A DNA stretch of 7,526 nt from Acidimicrobiales bacterium (GTDB lineage Bacteria > Actinomycetota > Acidimicrobiia > Acidimicrobiales > Poriferisodalaceae): assembly GCA_030749275.1 (NCBI GenBank), contig JASMKJ010000578.1:1-7526 (forward strand), written 5' to 3'. Under the pieces are notes generated by a model. That model saw only the letters and a program-made list of their open reading frames with translations, searched no databases and was not told the origin of the DNA. The translations under genes were made by a program, and so were the position numbers. Shown piece by piece: positions 1 to 6,897 of the stretch (positions are counted from its first letter, which is position 1; each line of letters begins with the position of its first letter).

Positions 1-1636
1 AGGCGCCAGCTAGGACCGCCATACCCGCAAGAATCCAGAGTGGCACCGTCATAACCTTGGGTGACTCATGAGGGTGTCCATGACCTCGGAACTCTCCGTG
101 GAAGGTGTACCAAATGACACGCGTCATATATGCCGCTGTCATTAGTGCTACAGCGCAGCCGAAGACAAGCATCAGGGGATACCCATTTTGTTGGCCGACA
201 AGCGATCCGAGCAAGATCTCGTCTTTGGACCAGAACCCGGCGAAAGGAAAGATGCCGGCTAAGGCGAGGGTGGAAATCACAAATGTTCGGTATGTGTGAG
301 GCATCTCCTTTTTGAGTCCGCCCATCTCGCGCATGTCGAAGGTGTGGTGGGCAGCATGGCTGACTGAGCCAGCTCCAAGGAATAGGCATGCCTTAAAGAA
401 GGCGTGAGTGAACAGGTGGAACATCGCTGCGGTCCATGCTCCAACCCCTAAGGCCATGACCATGTAACCCAGTTGAGAAACAGTTGAGTACGCAAGAACT
501 TTCTTGATATCCCATTGGGTGAATGCAAGCGCTGCGCCTATGAGGGCTGTAAATCCGCCAATAAAGGCCATGAGGTTGATTGAACTTGTGCCGATCGAAA
601 GCCCCTCATAAAACACGGGATAGAGGCGAGCGATCATGTATACGCCGGCTACGACCATTGTTGCGGCATGGATCAGCGCCGAGACTGGGGTGGGCCCCGC
701 CATGGCATCGGGTAACCAAGTGTGAAGCGGGAACTGGCCTGATTTCGATGCCACAGCTGCCATGAGGCAACAAGCCGCTACGAGCAGCGCAAAGTGATGG
801 GTGCCTGGGTTTGTTGATATTGAGGTGTTGATTACGTCGATATCGAAGGTGTTGAAGGTGCCCCACAGCACGATCATTCCGATGAGGAGTCCGATGTCCC
901 CTACGCGATTGGTGAGAAACGCCTTGAGGGCTGCGTCGGTATTCGGTTTCTCCTCCCACCAATGACCAATCAGTACGAACGAGCAAACGCCAACTAATTC
1001 CCAGCCAACGATGAGCTGAATGATGTTCTGAGCCATTACGAAGAAGAGCATTGCTGCGGTGAAAAGGCTCAGATAAGCGTAGTAGTGGACGTATCTGCGG
1101 TCACCTTTGACGTATTCGGTGGAATAAATGTGAACCAGTAGGGAAATGGTCGCTACGACCATGAGGAGAAGCACGGTCTGGCCGTCAACAAGAGTACCGA
1201 CCGCGAAATCGATCCCCGAGTTGGACCACCACTGCGAAAAGGTAGAGATAACTGGTCGAATCAGAGGGCTTGAGTGGCCTTCTCCGTGACCTTTTTCCGA
1301 GTGACCTCCGACTGCTGCATGGTCATCGCCGTGGTCATCAGCATGGTCATCGCCGTGGTCATCAGCATGGTCATCGCCGTGGTCATCAGCATGGTCGTCG
1401 CCGTGGTCATCAGCATGATGTTCTATTTGAACAATCGCATCTGGGGGAGGATCTTCGACCCGTTGAGTCCATTGAAAGGCCGCCACGGCAGACAACAGCC
1501 AGACCAGACCGAGTGCCCCTATCCCGACTATGTGTACTCGGTCAGCTCCGATATATCGCTTGCCAAAGAAGAGAATGGCTACAAACGAAATCGCCGGGAT
1601 GAGCGGGATAATGAAAGCGTTTTCTAACATCCACAT
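1..1636 (-). CDS. nuoL: NADH-quinone oxidoreductase subunit L (proton-pumping antiporter-like subunit), 3' end missing
   Basis: NuoL is the distal antiporter-like membrane subunit of complex I and helps drive proton translocation. 545 codons are visible; the C-terminus, including the lateral-helix region, lies beyond the left edge. Motifs in order: VGWELVG with the mid-membrane Glu213; Lys298 in SKSGQFPLHTW; DAMAGPTPVSALIHAATM; HLFTHAFFKA; and Lys471 in FWSKDEIL. From memory, the E. coli equivalents are Glu144, Lys229 and Lys399, so the conserved residues are shifted by about 70. Most of this shift is explained by a His/Asp-rich insert at residues 73-121, between the second and third predicted membrane helices, containing four copies of ADDHGDDH. 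Two in-frame ATGs are possible (1636 and 1630; MWMLENAF). A GGGGG tract just upstream could serve either, better the second by spacing. The gene starts 9 bp after nuoK. The frame is open throughout the visible part. Confidence 0.97.
   Translation of the reverse strand, partial: MWMLENAFIIPLIPAISFVAILFFGKRYIGADRVHIVGIGALGLVWLLSAVAAFQWTQRVEDPPPDAIVQIEHHADDHGDDHADDHGDDHADDHGDDHADDHGDDHAAVGGHSEKGHGEGHSSPLIRPVISTFSQWWSNSGIDFAVGTLVDGQTVLLLMVVATISLLVHIYSTEYVKGDRRYVHYYAYLSLFTAAMLFFVMAQNIIQLIVGWELVGVCSFVLIGHWWEEKPNTDAALKAFLTNRVGDIGLLIGMIVLWGTFNTFDIDVINTSISTNPGTHHFALLVAACCLMAAVASKSGQFPLHTWLPDAMAGPTPVSALIHAATMVVAGVYMIARLYPVFYEGLSIGTSSINLMAFIGGFTALIGAALAFTQWDIKKVLAYSTVSQLGYMVMALGVGAWTAAMFHLFTHAFFKACLFLGAGSVSHAAHHTFDMREMGGLKKEMPHTYRTFVISTLALAGIFPFAGFWSKDEILLGSLVGQQNGYPLMLVFGCAVALMTAAYMTRVIWYTFHGEFRGHGHPHESPKVMTVPLWILAGMAVLAGA
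1321..1416 (-). repeat. 24-bp tandem repeat, four units, inside nuoL
   Basis: Four consecutive 24-bp units (1321-1344, 1345-1368, 1369-1392, 1393-1416) are identical except for one base at 1397, which is synonymous in the coding frame (GAC versus GAT). Each encodes ADDHGDDH in NuoL (residues 75-106). Within a unit the two 12-bp halves are also similar, so the array looks like an expanded DDH(A/G) motif. The near identity suggests recent expansion by slippage or unequal recombination. The repeat keeps the reading frame. Confidence 0.97.
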
Positions 1637-1645
1637 ACCGCCCCC

Positions 1646-1945
1646 TTATCCCCGCATCAGATCGAAGTCTTCGACATCGATAGTGGTTCGGTTGCGATAC
1701 AGAAGGAGGACTATGGCAAGTCCCACCCCAACTTCCGCCGCTGCGACTGCTATTACGAATATTGCAAACACTTGGCCAGATACGACACCGTGTTGGACGC
1801 CGAAGGCGACCAGGTTGATGTTGACCGCGTTAAGCATCAACTCAATAGACATCAGGACCATCACACCATTGCGACGCGCTAGGACTCCATATACACCGGT
1901 AGCGAAAAGCACTGCTCCGAGGATCAGAAACTGGTTGAGAAGCAT
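1646..1945 (-). CDS. nuoK: NADH-quinone oxidoreductase subunit K
   Basis: NuoK (homologous to MrpC and mitochondrial ND4L) is a small three-helix membrane subunit that carries part of the hydrophilic axis coupling quinone reduction to proton pumping. The 99-residue product has the usual family length of about 100. It shows three hydrophobic helices and the two conserved membrane glutamates: Glu35 in [17 protein letters not shown] and Glu71 in [13 protein letters not shown]. The start at 1945 is chosen because the family alignment begins at MLLNQFLIL and an AGGAAGG Shine-Dalgarno sequence sits 6 nt upstream. A longer open frame reaching 2110 is possible but its extra 55 residues are the out-of-frame shadow of nuoJ. 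One base separates it from the nuoJ stop, and nuoL follows after 9 bp. Confidence 0.97.
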   Translation of the reverse strand: MLLNQFLILGAVLFATGVYGVLARRNGVMVLMSIELMLNAVNINLVAFGVQHGVVSGQVFAIFVIAVAAAEVGVGLAIVLLLYRNRTTIDVEDFDLMRG

Positions 1946-1946
1946 G

Positions 1947-2441
1947 TCAGTCCTTCCTCGCCAGAACAATTGCACCGATGAGTGCGGCAAGTAGAAGCAC
2001 CGACACCGCTTCGAAGGGCACGATGTAGGTCGAGAAGACCTCGTCAGATACATCGGCGGTTCGGTAGATCGGGCCGTCGCTAGTGAGCCGTTCAGATCCG
2101 AAGCGGTCAATCAGAGAATAGATGGTTACGCCTCCCAAAAGGGCGGCGACCACGGCCGCTAGCGGCCACTGTTTTCCCGTCATCTCCATGACGTTGCCCA
2201 GGGGCGCCTTGGTGAGCATTATCCCGAACAAGAACAGCACCATGACCGCCCCGATGTAGACGAGGACTTGAGTGGTCGCGACAAATTCTGCCGTCAGCAG
2301 TACATACAAGGCACCTAACCCAGCGAGAACTGCAACCAGGTACAGGGCGGCGTGAACAATGTTGCGTGTCGTGACCATCCTCACGGCCGATAAGGCAACG
2401 ATTGCGGCGAGGATTCCGAAGAAGATATTTTGAGCAACCAT
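1947..2441 (-). CDS. nuoJ: NADH-quinone oxidoreductase subunit J
   Basis: NuoJ (homologous to mitochondrial ND6) is a five-helix membrane subunit between NuoA/NuoH and NuoK, part of the conformational coupling path to the pumps. The product is 164 residues, with hydrophobic segments at about 5-20, 28-50, 54-75, 91-110 and 140-160. The second and third segments contain the family-typical stretch [24 protein letters not shown] written around residues 49-72, followed by GIMLTK. It ends in a charged ARKD tail after the last helix. The start at 2441 lies 6 bp after the nuoI stop; a GAGG motif about 9 nt upstream lies in the end of nuoI. It ends one base before nuoK. Nothing unusual was seen. Confidence 0.96.
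   Translation of the reverse strand: MVAQNIFFGILAAIVALSAVRMVTTRNIVHAALYLVAVLAGLGALYVLLTAEFVATTQVLVYIGAVMVLFLFGIMLTKAPLGNVMEMTGKQWPLAAVVAALLGGVTIYSLIDRFGSERLTSDGPIYRTADVSDEVFSTYIVPFEAVSVLLLAALIGAIVLARKD
1952..1958 (-). promoter_or_regulatory. Shine-Dalgarno sequence of nuoK
   Basis: The minus strand reads AGGAAGG here, six bases before the nuoK ATG at 1945 and inside the end of nuoJ. It is one of the clearest ribosome binding sites in the window and settles the nuoK start against the longer upstream frame. Confidence 0.75.
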
Positions 2442-2447
2442 TCGGCG

Positions 2448-2987
2448 TTACCTCGGAACCTTTCTGACTTTTTGTTCTGAGCCTGTTTCGTAGTCGAGAA
2501 AATCGGGGACCGTTTCCATCCATTCACCTAGTCGGTCTTTGTCGTGAAGAAGGTCGGCTATTCGGGGTTCGCTATATTCGTACTCCGGGGTCCAAAACAG
2601 AGCGTCAAAGGGACACACTTCGACGCAAATACCGCAGTACATACAAAGTGCGTAGTCAATGTCGAAGCGGTCAAGCATGTTGACGGTGCGAGGTTTGCCG
2701 CCTTCTCTTCGCGGCGGGGCCTTGACTTTGTGACCTTCGATGTAGATGCACCAGTCTGGGCATTGTCGGGAGCAGAGCATGCACGCCGTGCAATTTTCCT
2801 CATGCAGAGCTATCACTCCTCGGGCGCGATCCGGTGGGGCTTCTTTTTCGTGTGGGTACTGAACGGTCACCGCACCTTTTTGGGGTGCCGGGATCAGGGT
2901 TTTCCATCCACGTTTGGGGAAAAGCGTTCGTCCCGCAGTGCGAGCGGTAACCCCCAACCCCTTGATTAGACCAGGTAACCGTGGCAT
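2448..2987 (-). CDS. nuoI: NADH-quinone oxidoreductase subunit I, 2x[4Fe-4S] ferredoxin-like
   Basis: NuoI carries clusters N6a and N6b, which pass electrons to N2 in NuoB. The 179-residue protein has an amphipathic N-terminal region and two classical CxxCxxCxxxCP motifs: Cys66, 69, 72, 76 and Cys115, 118, 121, 125. An extra cysteine, Cys80, follows the first motif in [12 protein letters not shown]. The spacer between motifs is basic ([12 protein letters not shown]), and a charged C-terminal tail of about 45 residues (from [10 protein letters not shown]) follows the second. CPDWCIYI and [20 protein letters not shown] match my memory of NuoI from the second, EFG-less complex I of actinobacteria better than the E. 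coli form. The ATG at 2987 overlaps the nuoH stop by one base (TGATG), implying coupling. The product is expected on the cytoplasmic side of the membrane arm. Confidence 0.97.
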   Translation of the reverse strand: MPRLPGLIKGLGVTARTAGRTLFPKRGWKTLIPAPQKGAVTVQYPHEKEAPPDRARGVIALHEENCTACMLCSRQCPDWCIYIEGHKVKAPPRREGGKPRTVNMLDRFDIDYALCMYCGICVEVCPFDALFWTPEYEYSEPRIADLLHDKDRLGEWMETVPDFLDYETGSEQKVRKVPR

Positions 2988-4015
2988 CAGAACACCACCT
3001 TAAATATTCCGGTGAGAACGATGTTCGCCAGAGACAGTGGGATGAGTACTTTCCAGGCGAATTTCTGGAGTTGGTCTTCGCGAAGCCTGGGGTAAGTGAA
3101 ACGAACCCAGAAGATGAAAAATGCAACCAGAAGAATTTTGGCGAGCATCACGCCTGGTCCAAGCACATTCAGGATGTTGTCGTCGACGTCGAAGCCGGGA
3201 ATCCACCAGCCACCAAGGAACATCACTGAAGCCAGTGCAGCGAAGGCAAATGCCGTTCCGAATTCCGCCATGAAGAAGAGCAAAAATCGAAATCCGGTGT
3301 ATTCAATATGAAAACCACCGACGAGTTCGGTTTCAGCCACCGGCATATCGAATGGTGTTTGGGTTAGCTCGGCTTGCGCTGCGATCATGAAGATTAGGAA
3401 GGCTATGAACTGGGTCAAGATGAAGGGGTTGCCTATAGCCCCGAAACCAAAGATTTCTCCAGTTGCTTGAGCTTCCACTATGCCCTGCAAGTTCAAAGTT
3501 TCTGCTTGGATAACAACACCCATCACCGCAAGGATGAGTGGGAGTTCGTAGGCAATCAGTTGCCCGGCAGCGCGGAGCCCGCCAAGGAGCGCATATTTGT
3601 TTGCTGATGCCCAGCCAGCCATCAAGATTCCGAGAACTGACAATGACGAGACTGCCATCGCATAAAAGACACCTGTATCTAGATTTTGGACAACGGCATC
3701 TGGTCCGGCTGGGAGAACGACATATAGAAGGAAAGTTGATGCAAGCACCACGACTGGTGCCATTCGAAAGACTCGCCGGTCGGCCTGTTCGGGGTGGATA
3801 TCTTCCTTTTGGAGGAATTTAATTGCTTCGGCTATGAGCTGAAGAGTGCCGTAGGGACCAGTGTCGTTGGGCCCTAGGCGACTTTGCATGAAGGCCATCA
3901 TCTTGAAGAGGAAGAGATAGACGAGAATCAGCGAGGTTGTAGGGATTACGGCGAGAGCTAAACCGAGTTTGATTCCGGTTTCTTGCCAGTAGGGAAGGGC
4001 GAGTAGCGTCGTCAA
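2987..4015 (-). CDS. nuoH: NADH-quinone oxidoreductase subunit H (quinone-chamber membrane subunit)
   Basis: NuoH (ND1 family) anchors the peripheral arm and forms the membrane part of the quinone chamber. The 342 residues match the usual length, with about eight hydrophobic helices. Family motifs in order: [20 protein letters not shown] (45-64), [10 protein letters not shown] (67-76), [20 protein letters not shown] (132-151), [23 protein letters not shown] (219-241, listed here as landmarks) and [11 protein letters not shown] (305-315). One residue is odd: the family usually has FD(L)PEAE.ELV, but here the first Glu is Val226 ([11 protein letters not shown]). The other two acidic residues, Glu228 and Glu230, are kept. 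The ATG at 4015 overlaps the nuoD stop as ATGA, and the stop overlaps nuoI by one base. Confidence 0.97.
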   Translation of the reverse strand: MTTLLALPYWQETGIKLGLALAVIPTTSLILVYLFLFKMMAFMQSRLGPNDTGPYGTLQLIAEAIKFLQKEDIHPEQADRRVFRMAPVVVLASTFLLYVVLPAGPDAVVQNLDTGVFYAMAVSSLSVLGILMAGWASANKYALLGGLRAAGQLIAYELPLILAVMGVVIQAETLNLQGIVEAQATGEIFGFGAIGNPFILTQFIAFLIFMIAAQAELTQTPFDMPVAETELVGGFHIEYTGFRFLLFFMAEFGTAFAFAALASVMFLGGWWIPGFDVDDNILNVLGPGVMLAKILLVAFFIFWVRFTYPRLREDQLQKFAWKVLIPLSLANIVLTGIFKVVF

Positions 4016-5184
4016 CGGTCTATGTCTCCCAATATGAAATACAGGGAACCCAAGATGGTGATGACGTCAGGGACGTAGACCCCTTTCATCACCCATGGAA
4101 CGATGGAGATGTTGTTGAAGCTGGGGGTACGGATTTTGACTCGGAATGGGCCCAAATCACCTTTGCTGACGATGTAGTACCCCATTTCTCCCAGGGGGTT
4201 TTCTGTCGAGATATACGCTTCGCCTGCGGGAACTTTGATGATCCTGGGGACCTTGGCCATGATTGGGCCGCTGGGAATTCCATCCAACAGTTGGTCGACT
4301 ATGTGGGTTGCTTCGCGGGTTTCTTGAAGACGCACCCAGTACCGGGCAAACGAGTCCCCGTCGGGATGAGTCCAAACTCGCCAATCGACTTGGTCCCATG
4401 CCAGACCTGGATTGGCATCTCTGCGTAGATCCCAGTCAACGCCACTGGCTCTGAGGTTGGCACCCGAGAGGCCATATCCGAGAGCGACTTCGGGAGGTAT
4501 TACTCCGACACCTCTGCATCGGGCTTGAAAAATTTCGTTTCCTACTAATAAATCTTCCATTTCGTCGCAGAAGGTCCGCATCTTCACCATGACTGATCGT
4601 GTTTCTTCTATCCAGCCTTTGGGGATGTCATCTTTGAGACCGCCGATTCGGTCGAAGTTCGGATGGAAACGACCGCCGGTTACTTCTTCGATTTGATTGA
4701 GTACGCGTTCTCGATCCCGAAACGCGAAGAAGACTGGTGTCAGCGCTCCGATTTGAACGCCCATGTCTCCGAGAAACAGCGCCAGGTTAGCTATGCGACT
4801 GAGTTCAAAAAGGATTGTCCTGATCCACTGGGCGCGTGGCGGGGCTTCGATTTCCATGAGGCGCTCTGCTGCGAGAATGAAGGGCACCTCATTCGCGAAG
4901 CTTCCTAGCCAATCGATTCGGTTAATGAGGGTTGTGCATTGCGGATAGGTGCGGACTTCACAAAGTTTTTCGTAGCCACGGTGCATGTAACCCATGATTG
5001 GTTCGGCGACAACAACCTGCTCTCCGTCTAGTTGGCAGGCGATCCGGAGGGTTCCATGAGTTGCCGGGTGTTGTGGCCCGATATTTAGGGTCATGTCTCC
5101 GGTATCGAGTTCTACCTTTACTCGCGCATCAGCGGCTTGAGCACTTACATAGGCCATCTGTTCTCGATCAGATGTGGCGGTCAT
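4012..5184 (-). CDS. nuoD: NADH-quinone oxidoreductase subunit D (49-kDa, quinone-site subunit)
   Basis: NuoD (49-kDa subunit, related to NiFe-hydrogenase large subunits) forms the quinone pocket with NuoB. The 390 residues are of normal length. LNIGPQHPATHG (33-44) carries the quinone-contacting His39 and conserved His43; EPIMGYMHRGYEK (61-73), ELSRIANLALFLGDMG, RGVGVIPPEVALGYGLSGANLRASG and a C-terminus ending LGDIDR are all typical. The residue that aligns with the quinone-binding tyrosine of other complexes I (Tyr87 of Thermus Nqo4, in RMDYLHSF) is Trp92 here (RIDWLGSF). I recall DWL as typical of the second actinobacterial Nuo type. The ATG at 5184 overlaps the nuoC stop (ATGA) and has AAGGTGG about 4 nt upstream. 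It overlaps nuoH directly, leaving no room for nuoEFG. Confidence 0.97.
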   Translation of the reverse strand: MTATSDREQMAYVSAQAADARVKVELDTGDMTLNIGPQHPATHGTLRIACQLDGEQVVVAEPIMGYMHRGYEKLCEVRTYPQCTTLINRIDWLGSFANEVPFILAAERLMEIEAPPRAQWIRTILFELSRIANLALFLGDMGVQIGALTPVFFAFRDRERVLNQIEEVTGGRFHPNFDRIGGLKDDIPKGWIEETRSVMVKMRTFCDEMEDLLVGNEIFQARCRGVGVIPPEVALGYGLSGANLRASGVDWDLRRDANPGLAWDQVDWRVWTHPDGDSFARYWVRLQETREATHIVDQLLDGIPSGPIMAKVPRIIKVPAGEAYISTENPLGEMGYYIVSKGDLGPFRVKIRTPSFNNISIVPWVMKGVYVPDVITILGSLYFILGDIDR

Positions 5185-5882
5185 GATCCACCTTCGTTTG
5201 ATTCAAATGCCGCCATTACTTCAGCTTCAAGTTGTGCTTCTAAGTGTTCGGGTATCTCTTCGATGTCCACGACACCTGGCCAAGGCTTCACCTGGCGAGC
5301 AAGGAGCGGGAAATCTTTTCTTAAGGGGTGACCTTCGAATTCGGTCGGTAAGTAGAGGGGTTGCAGCGTCGGGTGACCGCGGAAGGAAATGCCGAACATC
5401 TCATGTGTCTCGCGTTCATGCCAGTCTGCGCCTGGGAAAATCTCGCGGACAGTGTCGACGGTCATATCGTCGCCGACGTCAGCCTTTAGAATCACTCCGG
5501 CTTGCTCGCTCAACGAGTAGAGCTGCATCAGCATTTGAAAGCGGGTGTCTCCGCCGCCGTATCCAGTTGAACTATCGATTTCGACTGGTTCGTCGTCTTC
5601 TTCAACTAAGCCGGTGTCAAATTCCGTGTCTTCGTATCGACCCTCGGGCGCGATGTGCCAATCAATCGCCGAGAGAAAGCCAAAGTATTCGAACCCGGCG
5701 CTTTTCGCGGCCATCGCTGCGTCTTGCCAAGCTTCGATCTTGACTCTGAACCAGATATTTTCGTGGGGCCGCAGGTGTGACTCGACGAGGATTTCGCCCA
5801 AGCTGTCAGACAAGTCGCTGAGAAGGCGTTCTCGTTGGTCGTCAGCTGGGGGGGTTTCTTCAATGGTCGTTTCATCAGTCAT
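5181..5882 (-). CDS. nuoC: NADH-quinone oxidoreductase subunit C (30-kDa subunit)
   Basis: NuoC (30-kDa subunit) is a peripheral-arm structural protein that packs on NuoD; it carries no cofactor. The 233-residue product is separate from NuoD, unlike the fused form in E. coli. The family signature lies at about 154-192: WHERETHEMFGISFRGHP, then LYLP and GHPLRKDFPL. The position that is usually Asp before the FG (ERE..D.FG) is Glu161. Between the conserved SAIDW (71-75) and the strand RFQMLMQLYSL (114-124) there is an acidic, Gly-rich insert (about 80-112; EEDDEPVEID and GYGGGD). The N-terminus (MTDETTIEETPPADDQ) is also acidic and probably disordered. The start at 5882 is 4 bp after the nuoB stop, and the stop overlaps nuoD as ATGA. 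Confidence 0.95.
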   Translation of the reverse strand: MTDETTIEETPPADDQRERLLSDLSDSLGEILVESHLRPHENIWFRVKIEAWQDAAMAAKSAGFEYFGFLSAIDWHIAPEGRYEDTEFDTGLVEEDDEPVEIDSSTGYGGGDTRFQMLMQLYSLSEQAGVILKADVGDDMTVDTVREIFPGADWHERETHEMFGISFRGHPTLQPLYLPTEFEGHPLRKDFPLLARQVKPWPGVVDIEEIPEHLEAQLEAEVMAAFESNEGGS

Positions 5883-5886
5883 TGAA

Positions 5887-6390
5887 TTAGCCCTCTACCA
5901 CTATCGGCTGACCTTGCCATTTTTCCGTTATGTCTTCGGATTGGATCCGTTCTTGGAGCAAGACGATGCCCTCTAGCAGGGCTTCCGGGCGCGGTGGGCA
6001 CCCTGGCACGTAAACGTCCACTGGAATTAGCTGGTCAACACCTTTAGTCACCGAGTAGCTATCCCAGTAAGGTCCACCGCAGTTGGCACAGGAGCCCATT
6101 GAAATTACATATTTTGGTTCCGGCATTTGTTCATATAGTCGGAGAATTACCGGAGACATTTTGTCCGTTACGGTTCCCGAAATCACTACGAGGTCAGCTT
6201 GTCTGGGGCTAGCAGGAAAAGGTATTACCCCAAGTCGCATCACGTCGTAACGGGGCGAGCCGAACGCCGCTCCCATTTCGATCGCGCAACAAGCAAGGCC
6301 CCATTGATACACCCACAGCGACCGAGCGCGACCAAAGTTCAACAGCCAACTAAGGGGTTTGGGCATCTTGCCTTTATCGATGAGTCCCAT
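5887..6390 (-). CDS. nuoB: NADH-quinone oxidoreductase subunit B (N2 cluster)
   Basis: NuoB (PSST family, related to hydrogenase small subunits) holds cluster N2, which reduces the quinone. The 167-residue product has the expected ligands: the tandem Cys34-Cys35 in [10 protein letters not shown], Cys101 in [10 protein letters not shown] and Cys131 in [12 protein letters not shown]. Also typical are [10 protein letters not shown] (45-54), [21 protein letters not shown] (58-78, landmarks only) and [10 protein letters not shown]. Cys104 in GSCANCGG is an additional cysteine beside the N2 ligand; most sequences I recall have Ser or Gly there. The start at 6390 follows the nuoA stop by 14 bp, with GAGGA about 11 nt upstream inside the nuoA end. 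A second ATG at residue 9 is possible but lies in the conserved N-terminal helix region. Confidence 0.97.
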   Translation of the reverse strand: MGLIDKGKMPKPLSWLLNFGRARSLWVYQWGLACCAIEMGAAFGSPRYDVMRLGVIPFPASPRQADLVVISGTVTDKMSPVILRLYEQMPEPKYVISMGSCANCGGPYWDSYSVTKGVDQLIPVDVYVPGCPPRPEALLEGIVLLQERIQSEDITEKWQGQPIVVEG

Positions 6391-6404
6391 CTAGGCCACT
6401 TTCC

Positions 6405-6770
6405 TCATACCCACCTCAGAACTCCCTTGCGCCAGGCATAGAAAAGACCAAGTACAAGGATGAAGATGAAAATCGCCATTTCCACTAAACCGAAAGTTCC
6501 ATAAATCTCTAAACGTGTTGCCCATGGGAAGATGAAGACCGCCTCAACATCGAACAGGACAAACAGAACTGCGAAAACGTAGTACCGAATTTGGCTTTGC
6601 GCCCAATCGCCACCGACGGGATCAACCCCGCTCTCATAGGCGATCAATTTCTGGGGTGTCGGGCGTTGGGGGCGGAGTATCCGCGCAATGGTGAGCATGG
6701 CTCCTGCCATTGCAATAGCCGCTACACCGAAGATGCCGACGGTTAGGTAGCTCCGCAGTAATTCCGACAC
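6405..6770 (-). CDS. nuoA: NADH-quinone oxidoreductase subunit A
   Basis: NuoA (ND3 family) is a three-helix membrane subunit whose cytoplasmic loop lines the quinone-site entrance. The 121-residue product is of usual length, with helices at about 8-30, 63-85 and 91-113. The loop carries the signature YESGVDPVGG (45-54), followed by RYYVFAVLFVLFDVEAVFIFPWA (62-84, key residues Asp74 and Glu76) in the second helix. The start codon is GTG at 6770; the upstream in-frame stop (TAA at 6786-6788) leaves no ATG alternative. No Shine-Dalgarno sequence precedes it, so leaderless translation is possible. It is the first gene of the tight block that runs through nuoL, and sits 181 bp downstream of nuoN. 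Confidence 0.95.
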   Translation of the reverse strand: MSELLRSYLTVGIFGVAAIAMAGAMLTIARILRPQRPTPQKLIAYESGVDPVGGDWAQSQIRYYVFAVLFVLFDVEAVFIFPWATRLEIYGTFGLVEMAIFIFILVLGLFYAWRKGVLRWV

Positions 6771-6778
6771 GATTACCG

Positions 6779-6808
6779 AGGCTAGTTAGTGGTTTCGGGA
6801 CTTGCCAA
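6779..6808 (-). promoter_or_regulatory. Candidate sigma-70-like promoter of nuoA
   Basis: On the minus strand a TTGGCA box (6808-6803, five of six to TTGACA) is followed 18 bp later by TAGCCT (6784-6779, matching TAnnnT). The -10 ends 8 bases before the GTG of nuoA, so transcription would begin at or very near the start codon. This fits the missing Shine-Dalgarno and the leaderless messages that are common in actinobacteria. The -10 match is weak, so this is a proposal only. Confidence 0.3.
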
Positions 6809-6839
6809 AACCCGGCACGGTGCCTCATACCGCGGGTTT
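6808..6839. repeat. Inverted repeat AAACCCG/CGGGTTT with internal palindrome
   Basis: Perfect 7-bp arms (6808-6814 and 6833-6839) enclose 18 bases. Overlapping the left arm is a separate palindrome GGCAC-G-GTGCC (6814-6824). It overlaps the candidate -35 box of nuoA by one base at 6808, so it could be an operator; as an RNA hairpin it lacks a T-run that would make it a terminator. Confidence 0.5.
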
Positions 6840-6856
6840 CGGACGTAGTGAAAGTT

Positions 6857-6897
6857 ATCGTGCCTAGGAGGTAAAAGACGTGATTCTTGGGCACGAT
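6857..6897. repeat. Inverted repeat ATCGTGCC/GGCACGAT
   Basis: Perfect 8-bp arms at 6857-6864 and 6890-6897 are separated by 25 bases. Read as plus-strand RNA the stem can be extended inward with A-U, G-C and G-U pairs for about six more positions; the minus-strand RNA loses the wobble pairs. The arms share the GGCAC/GTGCC core with the palindrome at 6814. It may be a protein-binding site rather than a terminator. Confidence 0.5.

Noticed and set aside
606..986. 126-codon minus-strand frame inside nuoL
   Set aside because: It is out of frame with the continuous nuoL reading frame, which carries the conserved Glu213 and Lys298 across the same interval.
1321..1416. Regular repeat array as a possible CRISPR
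   Set aside because: Units are contiguous with no spacers, keep the nuoL reading frame, and encode a simple ADDHGDDH repeat.
1270..1627. Two plus-strand open frames of 110 and 117 codons across the repeat
   Set aside because: They are antisense shadows of the nuoL repeat; the low-complexity translations (RGHQHGHR, MVIAVVIS) result from repeat DNA read in other frames.
1946..2110. 55-codon N-terminal extension of nuoK
   Set aside because: It overlaps nuoJ out of frame, its translation looks like no NuoK, and a good Shine-Dalgarno sequence precedes the family-consistent ATG at 1945.
2544..2969. 141-codon plus-strand open frame antisense to nuoI
   Set aside because: Lies wholly across conserved nuoI, including its cluster motifs, and its own translation shows no family feature.
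5174..5743. 189-codon plus-strand open frame antisense to nuoC
   Set aside because: Arg/Ser-rich translation without recognisable motifs; nuoC on the other strand is clearly the real gene.
6857..6897. Inverted repeat as the nuoN transcription terminator
   Set aside because: The loop is 25 bases, the stem is better on plus-strand RNA, and no U-run follows it in the direction of nuoN transcription.
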